A stretch of DNA of 64,000 nucleotides from JAJFUI01 sp963754135 (GTDB lineage: Bacteria; Planctomycetota; Planctomycetia; Pirellulales; Thermoguttaceae). The notes under the pieces were generated by a model. The model saw nothing but the letters and a program-made list of their open reading frames with translations, ran no database searches and had not been told where the DNA came from. The position numbers were made by a program, and so were the translations under genes. The stretch is from NCBI GenBank assembly GCA_963754135.1, contig CAVWEY010000003.1:868001-932000 (forward strand). Direction: 5' to 3'. Positions 36,709 through 45,368 of the stretch are shown here, piece by piece (the first letter of the stretch is position 1; each line of letters begins with the position of its first letter).

Positions 36709-37923
36709 GTGTGTCTTGTTTGGAATCGGGCACAGTTTCGGGAGGCAGCCGTGGGGCAAGCGGCGCTCTTCCATCGACGCGTAGATGGTCCGTTGGGGCA
36801 TCCGGGCTGGTCCGCTCGGCCTCCCGCCGAAGTGGGCCTCCTCTACCGCGCTCTCGAAAGCCTTCAAGACCCGGTGGCGATTACCGCCGCGGACAGCAGG
36901 CTGGAAGCCTGCTCTACAGTGGCCCCCAACGGCCCGGACCCGCGGATCATCTACGCCAATCCGGCCTTTCTTAATCTGTCGCAGTCCGCGGGCGAAAACA
37001 GTAGAGCAGGCTTCCAGCCTGCTCCACCCGGCGACGAGGACCCGCTCGGCGAGAGCTTGAAAGAGAGCCACCGCCACGAAGACGTCTATTCGGCGGAAGT
37101 CGCGTGTGCGGGCCGGGACGGCGCACGGAAAGTGCTGCGGCTGCGGAGCGAACCGGTCCGGGACGGCTCCGCCGGCGTGACGCACCGGATCGCGGTCTTC
37201 CGCGACGCCACGGCCGAGCGCAACCTCGAGGAGGCGTTGCGGCGTAACGAGCGGCTGGCCTGCATCGGCCTGCTGGGGGCGGGAATCGCCCATGAAATCA
37301 ACAATCCCGCCGGCTCGGCGCTGGTGGCCGCCGAGACGGCGCTGAGCCTGAAGGACACGCCCGGCGCCGGCGAACAACTCGGCGCCTGCCTGCGGAACGT
37401 CATCACGTCGATGGACCGCTGCGGCCGGATCGTCCGCACGCTGCTGCGGTACTCGCGGCAAGAGCCGACGGAGCGGCAGGCGTGCAGCCTGAACAACGTG
37501 GTCGAGCAGGCCGTGGAGTTGGCCCGGCCCTACGCCGAGTCGCGCGGGGCGGAGCTGCGCGTGGAACTCGATCCCGGCGTGCCGCTGGCCCCCATGAATC
37601 CGCTGGAAATCGAGCTGGTCCTGGTCAACTTGATCCGCAACGCGGTCGAAGCGGGGCGCGGCCGCGCAACCGTCTCCATCCACACGGCGCGGAGCGAGGC
37701 GCACGTGCAGGCCATCGTCGCAGACAACGGCTGCGGCATGAGCGACGAGCAACTCGCGCACGTCTTCGACCCGCTCTACACCACCCGCCGTCAGGCCGGC
37801 GGGTCGGGCTTGGGAATGAGCATCGCCCGGGGGATCGTCCAGGCCCATGCCGGACGGATCGAGGTGCAGAGCCGGCCGGGGGCCGGCGCCACGGTGATCG
37901 TGGAACTGCCGTACGGAGGATGA
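36709..37923 (+). CDS. PAS-domain sensor histidine kinase with repeat insertions
   Basis: Cytosolic kinase, no membrane segment. A PAS domain (LQDPVAIT..PRIIYANPAFL..EVACAGRDGARKVLRLRSEPVRDG..RIAVFRDATAERNLE) is interrupted by two in-frame copies of an AGCAGGCTGGAAGCCTGCT palindrome, at 36894-36930 and 37000-37033. The kinase core has the H-box GIAHEINNPAGSA, N-box LVNLIRNAVEA, G1 DNGCGMS and G2 GGSGLGMSIARGIV. It lies nine bases before a FixJ-type regulator and probably phosphorylates it. The signal is unknown. The GTG 36709 start is uncertain because the first 40 residues look unconserved. Confidence 0.85.
   Translation: MCLVWNRAQFREAAVGQAALFHRRVDGPLGHPGWSARPPAEVGLLYRALESLQDPVAITAADSRLEACSTVAPNGPDPRIIYANPAFLNLSQSAGENSRAGFQPAPPGDEDPLGESLKESHRHEDVYSAEVACAGRDGARKVLRLRSEPVRDGSAGVTHRIAVFRDATAERNLEEALRRNERLACIGLLGAGIAHEINNPAGSALVAAETALSLKDTPGAGEQLGACLRNVITSMDRCGRIVRTLLRYSRQEPTERQACSLNNVVEQAVELARPYAESRGAELRVELDPGVPLAPMNPLEIELVLVNLIRNAVEAGRGRATVSIHTARSEAHVQAIVADNGCGMSDEQLAHVFDPLYTTRRQAGGSGLGMSIARGIVQAHAGRIEVQSRPGAGATVIVELPYGG
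36894..37033. repeat. Inverted palindrome pair straddling PAS coding sequence
   Basis: GCAGGCTGGAAGCCTGCTC (about 36897-36915) and its inverted copy GAGCAGGCTTCCAGCCTGCT (about 37004-37023) flank about 85 bases of apparently native PAS sequence (PDPRIIYANPAFLNLSQ). Both arms stay in frame. Confidence 0.85.
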
Positions 37924-37932
37924 GGTGATCCA

Positions 37933-38560
37933 ATGGTTTCTGCGACGGTTTCTGCAACGCCAACCGTGTATGTCGTGGACGACGACCCGCAAGTCTGCGA
38001 GTCGCTGAGCCTGATGGTCCGCAGCGTGGGCCTGGAGCCGAGGACCTACCTGTCGGCCGAGGCGTTCTTGGACGGCTGTCACAACGCGCCCGCGCGCCGA
38101 AGTGCCTCGTGCTCGACGTGCGGATGCCGGGCTTGAGCGGGCTGGGACTTCAGCAGACGCTTGCCGCCCAGGGGCGGAGAATGCCCATTATCATGATCTC
38201 CGGCTGCGCCGACATCCCCATGGCCGTGCAGGCCATGAGCCAGGCGCGCTGGACTTCCTGGAGAAGCCGTTCAGCCGCCGGGCCATCCTGGCGCAGATTC
38301 AGGAGGCCATCGACCAGGACGCCCGGAACCAGCGGCAATCCACCCGGCGGGCCGAACTGGCCGACCGCATCGAGAAGCTTTCCGCCCGCCAACGCGAGGT
38401 GCTCGACCTGCTGGTTTCCGGCAAGCACTCGAAGCAGATCGCCGGCGAGCTGGGGATCGGCGAAAAGACCGTCGCCAAGCACCGCGCCGGAGTGCTGGAG
38501 AAGATGCGGGTGGACAACGTCGTCGAGTTGGTCCGGCTGATGGCGGAAGCGGGCGTGTGA
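37933..38560 (+). CDS. FixJ/LuxR-type response regulator, two frameshifts
   Basis: Two-domain transcription regulator. Receiver: TVYVVDDDPQVCESLSLM with acidic DDD, the phosphorylation site in CLVLDVRMPGLSG, and EKPFSRR with the conserved lysine. The LuxR helix-turn-helix is LSARQREVLDLLVSGKHSKQIAGELGIGEKTVAKHRAGVLEKM. Single-base losses occur at about 38092 (CCCGCGCGCCG) and about 38248 (CAGGCGCGCTGG; GGGCGCG would restore QGALDFLEKPF). ATG 37945 or 37933 follows GAGGTGA. It is paired with the upstream PAS kinase, as in FixL/FixJ systems. Target genes cannot be told. Confidence 0.85.
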
Positions 38561-38566
38561 TCAATG

Positions 38567-38645
38567 GGTGGCACGCCCTGAAAGGGCGTGGCGGGCATCG
38601 AGGGTAAGCCCAACAACTCACCACGCCCTTTCAGGGTGTGCCACC
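38567..38645. repeat. Intergenic paired palindrome, family A
   Basis: 25-base arms 38567-38591 and 38621-38645 with one mismatch, immediately after the response-regulator gene. Confidence 0.9.
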
Positions 38646-38711
38646 GTGATTCACGGGCATGCCTCCCTGATGCTTGCCCGCTGCGCAAAAAGCGTGTACC
38701 ATCAGTCGTCT

Positions 38712-39943
38712 ATGGACACGCAACACGGCCGGCGGGTGATTGAGGTCCGGGAGCGGGTGATTGGGCCGGCGCCGCCGCGGGGAAAGACGGTGCGGGCCCG
38801 CAGGTTGAGCGATTATCCCCGCGTTCCGGCCGTCTATCGGGACGTTGCCCGGCGGCTTTCCAGCCCGTTGAGGATGGGGCCGCCGGTGTGCGACGAGTTG
38901 ATGGCCCTGGTGCGGCACCTCTTCACGGAGGAGGAGGCGGCCGTGGTGCGGCATCTGGGGCTGTACCGTGGCCGGCGGGCCGCCGACCTGGCCCGCGCCG
39001 AACGCCGCCCCGTCGAGGAGATCGAGCCGATTCTGCATCGGTTGGCCGACGAGAAGCGGGTGATTGTCGCCAGCGGCCCGCCCGAAGACCGGCAATATCG
39101 CTTGCCGCCGATCGTGCCCGGCATCTTCGAGTTGGCCCTGATTGGCCAGACGCCCGAGTCCCTCACGCCCTGGCACCGCCGCTTCATCGAACTGTTCGAG
39201 ACCCTCTGCGATACCGGCTATTCGATCGACTACGGCAATCATGCCACGCCGATGGTGCGCTACCTGCCGGTGGGCAAGGCCATCGAAGCCCATCCGATGG
39301 CGCTGCCCAGCGACAAGCTCGAAGTGGTGCTGGACCAGTTTGAGACGTTCGGCATCGGGCAGTGCCAGTGCCGCATGGCAATGCAGGCCCTGGGCCGCGG
39401 CTGCGGCAAGCCGCTGGGGAACTGCACGGTGATGGGCCAATGGGCCGAGCGGGGCATCAAGGAGGGCGTGCTCCGGCGGGTCTCCAAGAAAGAGACCCTG
39501 GAAATCAAGCGCGAAGCCGAGTCGCACGGCCTGGTCAACTGGATGATGAACGTCGAGTCGCCGCGGGGGCAATGTTCTTGTTCCTGCTGCGGCTGTTGCT
39601 GCCATGCGCTGCGGGCGGTCAACGAGTTCAACGCGCCGGGTTTCATCGCGCCGCCGCACTTCCTGCCCCGGCTGGACGCGGACAAGTGCGTCTCTTGCGG
39701 CCGCTGCGCAAGAATTGTCCGATGGGCGCGATCGTCGTCGACACGCAGCAGAAGACGTACCGTCACCTTGCCGAGCGTTGCATCGGCTGCGGGCTGTGCG
39801 TGTTGGCCTGCGACCGGCAAGGGGCACTGGTGATGGAGCCGGTGCCCAACTATCGTCTCCCCTATCGGAGTTGGTTTTCGCTGATCGCCCATGCCGCCCC
39901 CGGCATGTTGCTCAACTCGTGGAAGGTCTGGCGGCAGCGGTAG
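38712..39943 (+). CDS. 4Fe-4S ferredoxin-domain protein with helical N-terminal domain, one frameshift
   Basis: Predicted cytosolic iron-sulfur protein, exact role unknown. The N-terminal 180 residues include a winged-helix-like segment (LYRGRRAADLARAERRPVEE). A Cys-rich region follows (QCQCRMAMQALGRGCGKPLGNC and QCSCSCCGCCCHAL). Two [4Fe-4S] motifs end the protein: CVSCGRCAKNCPMGAI and CIGCGLCVLACDR. One A is missing at about 39712 (TGCGCAAGAATTGT), between the two parts of the first motif. The tail is PNYRLPYRSWFSLIAHAAPG. The Cys-rich middle could hold an additional cluster. ATG 38712. Confidence 0.8.
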
Positions 39944-40002
39944 CGGCCGGCCGCACATTTTCCGTGAGAATTGCCGCTCTCGGGCTGTTATCTTAGAGGG
40001 AC

Positions 40003-40085
40003 GTAGGGTGGGACAAGCAAAGCGCCGTCCCACCACGCCGTTTCCCGGCCTATGGTGGGACTGCGCTTCGCTTGTCCCACCCTAC
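40003..40085. repeat. Intergenic paired palindrome, family C (GTAGGGTGGGACAAGC)
   Basis: Arms GTAGGGTGGGACAAGCAAAG.. (40003-40034) and its complement (40053-40085), two mismatches, spacer 18 bases. It lies before the second sigma gene. Confidence 0.9.
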
Positions 40086-40126
40086 GCCAGCGCCGCCTTT
40101 CCTCGACGGCAAGCGGGGGGTGTCCG

Positions 40127-40675
40127 ATGGCCGACTACACGCCGACCGAGCAGTTCGTCCGACGCCTGACCGAGTATCAGAGCCGGCTCTACGCCTACAT
40201 CCTGGCGGTTCTGGGTGAGCCGGACGCGGTGGGCGACGTCCTCCAGGACGCCAACGTGGCGATCTGGCGCAAAGCCGCCGAGTTTGCCGAGGGGACGGAC
40301 TTCTGGGCGTGGACGAGCCGCATCGCCCACTATGAAGTCCTGGCCTACCGCAAGCGCCGCCGCCGCAACCGGCTGGTGTTCGACGAGGCGCTGTTGGAGG
40401 ACATCGCCGTCGAGGCCGCCCGGCAAGCCGGGTCGATGGACGCCGATCTGGTCGCGCTCTACCGCTGCATGGAGCGGCTCTCGCAACTGGATCAGGACCT
40501 GCTACGGGGGCGGTACACCCCGGGCGGATCGGTCCGGCGGCTGGCCGAACTGCGGGGCAAGTCGGCCGGCGCCGTCTCGCAGGCCCTCTATCGCATCCGC
40601 GCCGAGCTGGCCGACTGCGTCGAGCAGACCCTAAAGGAGGAGGAAGAGCGCGAAGGGGGGGACGAGCATGACTGA
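40127..40675 (+). CDS. ECF RNA polymerase sigma factor (planctomycete-type), module 2
   Basis: Paralogue of the sigma factor at 22215. ATG 40127 (MADYTPTEQFVRRLTEYQ) is preferred to the longer reading through the repeat. Region 2: LYAYILAVLGEPDAVGDVLQDANVAIWRK and FWAWTSRIAHYEVLAYRKRR. Region 4: LSQLDQDLLRGRYTPGGSVRRLAEL..SAGAVSQALYRIRAELADC. Its end overlaps the FecR-like gene (ATGACTGA), so the pair is translationally coupled as in module 1. Probable target of anti-sigma control by that protein. Confidence 0.88.
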   Translation: MADYTPTEQFVRRLTEYQSRLYAYILAVLGEPDAVGDVLQDANVAIWRKAAEFAEGTDFWAWTSRIAHYEVLAYRKRRRRNRLVFDEALLEDIAVEAARQAGSMDADLVALYRCMERLSQLDQDLLRGRYTPGGSVRRLAELRGKSAGAVSQALYRIRAELADCVEQTLKEEEEREGGDEHD

Positions 40676-42433
40676 GACTTCGGCCGTCTCCGACCGCCTC
40701 CAACCGCTGCTGGCGGCGATGCTCGACGGGCAACTCACCGGCGAGCAGATCGCCGAGCTTCGCCGCCTGCTGGCCGACGATCCGGCCGCCCGCCGGCAGT
40801 ACGTCCGTCAGGTCGCCACCCACGGCATGTTGCAGTGGATCATGGCCGACGTTCAGCCATCATCCTTCACCCCTCGGCCTTCCGAGCCTGTTGGTGCGGC
40901 AGTTGAACTGCCGCACCAACCTACAGTTGCACTGCCGCGCCAACCTGGCGATGCCGGTCCCGCACCGCTCATTGCTCCCATCATTATCGACACCGGCGAT
41001 CCGCTCGACGCTCCGCGGTTCACCCTCCATTCCCCGCTCGGCGGCTGGTTGCTCTCCTACACCGCGGCCACGGTGATTACGGGAATGGCGATTCTCGGCG
41101 CCTGGCTGTACAAGGTGTCTCACGATTACCAGCTCGCCAGCCCGTCGCGGCCAGCGACGGCGATCGTTGCCGAGCGGGAGACGCAGCCGGAACTGGTCGG
41201 CCGGATCACGGGCATGGCCGATTGCTGCTCCGCCGATCCGCAAGACACGCCGTCCGCCGCGGTCCCCCTGGGCCGGAAATATGCCCTCAACTCGGGCCTG
41301 ATGGAAATCACTTATCAGAGCGGCGCGAAGGTTATCCTCCAGGGACCGTGCATTTTTGAGGTCGAGTCTCCCCGCGGCGGCTTCCTCTCGCTGGGCAGGC
41401 TGACCGCCCGCGTGGAGAAGAATGATGAATGCGGAATGATGAATGATGAATTGAAGACGCCAAATCCAAACACTCATCATTCATCATTCATCACTCATCA
41501 TTTGTTCTCCGTCCGCACTCCCGCCGCCACCATCACCGACCTGGGCACCGAGTTCGGCGTGGAAGTGGATCGGTCCGGCGCCACCCGGTCTCACGTTTTC
41601 CGCGGTAAAGTCGAATTGCGCGTGGCTCGCGGCAACGGTGCCGGAGCAGAGCGTCCGATTCTACTGGGAGAAGACGAGTCCGCCACGGTGGAAGCCGGCC
41701 GGAACCCGGTCGTACGGGTGATTCCTGGAGTGGGCAGATCCAACAGGTTCGCGCGGCAGATGCCCCACCGGGTGCCGATCAAGCTCTGGAATACGGGCGT
41801 GGGCCTGCACGAGGGGGACGAGGACCCGCACTGGCAGATCGTGGCCCGCAGCGACGACCCGAAGTTTAAACCCCGGCCGGCGGTGGTGACTACGGTAAAC
41901 CCGCACCCCAATCCGAGCGCGTGGCCGCCGGACGACCCTACGTGGATGGCGAACGACCCTGCCCTGTCGCAATGGATTTCGACGGCCGGCAACCAGCCGA
42001 ATCTTCCCAACTGCGTCACGTACACCTTTTGCACTACATTCGAGGTGATGGAGATGCTGCCGGGGTCAGCCGTCCTGGAGGGCGTGTTCATCGTCGACGA
42101 CCGCGTGGTGGCCATCCGTCTGAACGGCGAGGCGGTGCGGGTGCCGGTGCTCGCGCACGAGTCCAAAGGGATGTACCGGCTGTTTCAGAGTTTCACGGCC
42201 CGCAACGGCTTTGTCGAGGGTGCGAACAGGCTGGAGATCGACGTGCTCAACGACGCGAACGCCGGCGACCCGGCGCTCACGCCGCCGGAGGGGACAACCC
42301 GATGGCGCTCCGCGTGCAACTGGAAGGCTCTTTTGTTACCGGCTATCGGCCGCCGGCCGGCGGCCGGGAAAACAGTGAGACGTTGCCCATTGACGGCCTT
42401 AAAGCAGGAGGTGCGATCATGAACGGCCCGTAG
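40668..42433 (+). CDS. FecR-domain membrane protein, module 2, one frameshift
   Basis: Paralogue of the module 1 FecR protein. Cytosolic helices (LLAAMLDGQLTGEQIAELRRLLADDPAARR), one membrane helix (SYTAATVITGMAILGAWLYKVSHDYQLAS), the conserved GRITGMADCCSADP..VPLGRKYALNSGLMEITYQSGAKVIL, and the FecR core (RTPAATITDLGTEFGVEVD..HVFRGKVEL). The C-terminal domain differs from the LamG of module 1 (beta-rich, FTTFEVMEMLPGSAVLEGVFIVDDRVVAI-like). One base is missing near 42290, after TPPEGT. Corrected, it continues PMALRVQLEGSFVTGYRPP and ends AIMNGP at 42433. In-frame repeats lie at 40891-40944 and 41421-41504. Confidence 0.82.
40891..40944. repeat. In-frame palindromes in fecR 2 (TTGGTGCGGCAGTT)
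   Basis: Perfect hairpin TTGGTGCGGCAGTT (40891-40904), G, AACTGCCGCACCAA (40906-40919), followed by a partial copy. Read in frame as PVGAAVELPHQPTVALPRQ in the juxtamembrane linker. Confidence 0.85.
41421..41504. repeat. In-frame inverted repeat, family F, in fecR 2
   Basis: AATGATGAATGCGGAATGAT units face CATCATTCATCATTCATCAC units; read as NDECGMMNDEL..HHSSFITHH. It sits between LTARVEK and VRTP, the same protein position as the AAATCCC insertion in the first fecR. Confidence 0.9.
42419..42433 (+). CDS. Four-codon mini-ORF MNGP, module 2
   Basis: ATG AAC GGC CCG TAG with AGGAGG at 42406-42411 and a seven-base spacer. It is the counterpart of 24702-24716, with only synonymous differences. 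It overlaps the (frameshift-corrected) end of fecR 2 in frame and precedes the PEP-CTERM gene by 144 bases. An independent, ribosome-loading leader ORF is an inference; the alternative is a conserved FecR C-terminus. Confidence 0.5.
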   Translation: MNGP

Positions 42434-42507
42434 CAAACGCTGCGAATTCGCCGTGCGTCGTGTTTGGGAGAATTGAGTTAATGCGTGGCGGGGTCCGGGT
42501 TGATCCG

Positions 42508-42565
42508 TCCAGAGTGTTTCTGGGGCCTGGGAAACCCTGCAAGAACCTGTTTTCCCCATTCGGGG
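42508..42565 (+). promoter_or_regulatory. Structured leader of PEP-CTERM gene 2
   Basis: Hairpin 1: CCAGA (42509-42513), loop GTGTT, TCTGG (42519-42523), with a flanking T.G wobble. Hairpin 2: CCCC (42554-42557), loop ATTC, GGGG (42562-42565), abutting the ribosome site GAGGAG. Hairpin 1 ends 55 bases before the ATG (65 in module 1) and covaries with it at one pair. Confidence 0.6.
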
Positions 42566-42577
42566 AGGAGAAATCTC

Positions 42578-43793
42578 ATGTATCGCAGTTTCCTTAACGT
42601 GTTGGTGGCCTTGGTCGTGGTGGCGTTTGCCGGCTCCGAAGCCTACGGCTCCGACTACCTGGGCTACTACTGGGACATGGACCATGTCTCGGGCGTCACC
42701 GTCTCGAATACGGGCACGCTCGGCGCAACCTATAACGGCACCATCGGCGCGGATTACTGGAGCGGCGAGACTGTTAGCGCCCTGGGCAACAACGCCCACC
42801 GTCTCGAGTGGTGTGTTTGGCAACGGTATGACCTTTAGCGGCAGCACCAGCCCGGCGAGCGGTAAATCGAACGACCCCTTGGTGTACCTCAACTTCATAA
42901 CGGTGCCGGGCATCAACACGGCAAGCGGCATGTCTTCCGCCACCATCAGTCTTTGGGTGGAATGGAACGGCGTTCAGCCGAGAGCAACCGTCGGCGGCGA
43001 CGGCAATAGTTGGTCCATGTATGGCGCGGTGTTGGGCACGGGTGATCCGGTTCCCGTGAACATGACCGCGATCGGCCTCAATTACAACGGCAACCCCGCT
43101 TCCAACTCCGGCTTACGGCTGTGCGCCGACAGCGGTGGCGCTTGGGATGGTGGCGTTGGGACGAGCGCTGACCTTAGCACGACCACCGTTGGCTGCCCGC
43201 AAAATGGGACGGGCTACGCCGCGCCGGGCAACAACACGTGGACTAATATCGTCCTTGTCGCTTCCGGCACCTCGTGGACGATTTATCAGAACGGAGTCGC
43301 CCTGCGCACCGTGACGGCAGGGGGCAACCTCTTCGCCGCACCTGGCAGTACGTCCGCTCCCTTGTACCTCGGTGCGGACCTCTTTGTGGACTCCAACGGG
43401 GACCCTCGGTACGGCGGTTCAAATTCGATGCTGGATGATGTCGGGATCTTCACCACGAATTTGACCGACGGTAAGGCCAAGGCTATTTACAAGGCCCCGA
43501 CGAGCGGCATTACCCAGTTGAGTCAGTACAACCTCGGAGTCATGGACAAGCTGTTCCAGGTGTACGGCGGCAGCCTCGCGTCGGACATCGAAGGCTCGCT
43601 GACCTGGGTCAGCGCCACCGGCCTCGGCCACAACGCCGGCGACGTGTGGACCAGCGGCGGTGTGTACTACATGCAGTTTGACTCGTCCGGCGGCGGCGTC
43701 GAGGCAACGGTGATTCCCGAGCCTGTGGCGCTGGTCCTGCTGGCCGTCGGCCTGTCGGGGCTGCTGGCCTACGCGTGGCGGAAGCGGAAGTAA
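42578..43793 (+). CDS. LamG-like PEP-CTERM exported protein, module 2, one frameshift
   Basis: Exported protein, function unknown. Signal peptide FLNVLVALVVVAFAGSEAYG after ATG 42578. The reading breaks at about 42805 (CACCGTCTCGAGTGG; two bases missing) and resumes as SSGVFGNGMTFSG. The body resembles a LamG/concanavalin-like domain: SSATISLWVEWNG, NTWTNIVLVASGTSWTIYQNG, SMLDDVGIFTTNLTDGKAK. The C-terminus is a PEP-CTERM tail: IPEPVALVLLAVGLSGLLAY followed by AWRKRK. A strong ribosome site and structured leader precede it. It is comparable in position to 24952-25692 but not alignable along its whole length. Confidence 0.85.
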
Positions 43794-43822
43794 CACGGAG
43801 GATTTTCAGAGACCCGGATGGC

Positions 43823-43860
43823 GGATGGTAGATGTCCGGATTGTCGGGCATCTACCATCC
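43823..43860 (+). terminator. Hairpin downstream of PEP-CTERM gene 2
   Basis: Perfect 12-base arms GGATGGTAGATG and CATCTACCATCC, extended inside by TCCG/CGGG pairing, 30 bases after the stop codon. There is no T-run, so it may be a Rho-aided terminator, an mRNA-stabilising hairpin or another dispersed repeat. Confidence 0.45.
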
Positions 43861-44046
43861 AAAGTTTGGGAATGCGCATGGCAGGGAAGATCAAATTGTT
43901 TTGTGAACATACGCAAGACCTTTAGCGAGGGCGGCTGCGTGCAAGGCGACGCTGCCTGAACACATACCCTTGCAGGACAGCCGGGGCGTCTGTATAACCG
44001 CCAAGAGTGCTGGAAACTACTGAAGACGTGGGGCTTGAAGGCTATC

Positions 44047-45260
44047 ATGAATCGACGAGGGGTTCTGAAGGCAGGTTGTGGCGCCGCTGTCGCGGTAGCG
44101 GGGTTGGGTTTGGAGACGATGGGCGGCTTGTCCGCGGCGGCGCATCAACCATCCAAAGAAGATCGGGCGACTCGGCCGGCCTTCCTGCGGCACCGGTTTG
44201 GGGTCAACTACACTCCGTCCAAGGAGTGGTTTTTCTTCTGGAACAGCTTTGACGCCGATTCCGTGGCCCGCGATTTGGATGACATTGTGGCGGTGGGCGC
44301 GGATCATTTCCGGGTCTTTCTGGTTTGGCCCTATTTCCAGCCGAACCGGACCTGGGTTAGTCCCGCGCATCTGGACCGGCTGGACAAGTTGATGCTATTG
44401 GCGGGCGAGCGCAAGCTGGATGTCCAACTGTCGATGCTCAATGGATGGCTGACCTGGAAGGCCGTGCCGATGTTTGACGACGGCAATTTCTATCGCTCGC
44501 CGCGAATGTTCGAGGCGCAGGAACTCTATTTTCGGGAAGTCGCGGCGGTGGCGAAGAAGCACGGCAACTTCCTCGGATTTGACATCGGTAACGAGTTGGC
44601 TTGTTGTTGGAGCACGGGACAAGACACAGCGGCGGGCGATGCCTGGTGCGAACGCATCCTGACGCTGGCGGAGTCTCTGTGCCGGCACCACGTTCACGTG
44701 AACGGCACGTGGGGGCAGTGGTATTCCAAGGAGACGTTCTCACCAGTGTTTATGGCAACGCGGCAGGAGGTTCCGATCTTGCACAGCTATCCGTTCAGCG
44801 GCGCGACGCAGCATGGAGGATACTTCGATCCCCCCTGCATCCAACTGATGGCCGCCGAGGCCGCGCTCGTGCGGGCGTATGCCGGGAGCCCTGCCAAGCC
44901 CATCTGGTGCCAGGAATACGGCGTGACCAACGGTGGATCCCGGACGAACGCACCGGCGAGTTTCTCGAGAAGTTCACGCTGGCAGGCATCCGAGGAGGCG
45001 TCAACTGGTTTACCGCGTGGTGCAGCCATGACGTTAACCGCAAGTTTGAATTCGCCGGGCATGAATACGACCATGGATTGATCACGTCTGACCGCAAGAT
45101 TAAGGAACGGGGACGCCGGTTCAAAGCGATTGCCGAGCAGTATCGCGGCAAGCCTGTCCCGCTGGTGGCAAGGCCCCTGCCGCCGCCGCCCGCATCGCAT
45201 GCCGATACATGGAAATGGCCTCTGGACTGGATAGGATTTGCGCCCAGGAAGGCGACCTGA
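44047..45260 (+). CDS. Tat-exported GH5-like glycoside hydrolase, one frameshift
   Basis: Probable beta-mannanase/cellulase-like enzyme of clan GH-A. ATG 44047 begins a twin-arginine signal (MNRRGVLKAGCGAAVAVAGLG). The TIM-barrel signatures are FGVNYTPSKEWFFFW, HFRVFLVWPYFQPN, the acid/base glutamate in GFDIGNELACCW, and the nucleophile in IWCQEYGVTNG. One G is missing at about 44932 (CCAACGGTGGATCC); reading resumes as WIPDERTGEFLEKFTLAG and continues to WKWPLDWIGFAPRKAT. It stands between the PEP-CTERM and DUF1559 genes of module 2, where module 1 has a toxin-antitoxin pair. The substrate is uncertain. Confidence 0.8.
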
Positions 45261-45346
45261 TACGTGTGTCGGTGAGGACGGTTCGGCCGTTTTCCCACAC
45301 GCCCCGTGAATGGTTACTGAAGTTCCAACCCGTACCGGTCAAGGAT

Positions 45347-45360
45347 CAATTCCGGAATTG
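45347..45360. promoter_or_regulatory. Perfect palindrome ahead of DUF1559 gene 2
   Basis: CAATTCCGGAATTG, a 14-base perfect dyad ending nine bases before ATG 45369 and touching the GGAG ribosome site. It could be an operator or a ribosome-site-masking hairpin; no second copy was found. Confidence 0.4.
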
Positions 45361-45368
45361 GAGCAGCC

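Noticed and set aside
38090..38250. Frameshifts in the response regulator as programmed frameshifting
   Set aside because: No slippery heptamer or pseudoknot is seen, two shifts occur in one short gene, and the same type of base loss affects many unrelated genes.
42805..42812. PEP-CTERM gene 2 as a pseudogene
   Set aside because: Signal peptide, body and sorting tail are intact on both sides of a single two-base loss like those found elsewhere.
43823..43860. Classical Rho-independent terminator after PEP-CTERM gene 2
   Set aside because: The stem is perfect but no T-run follows, so only a terminator-like hairpin is claimed.
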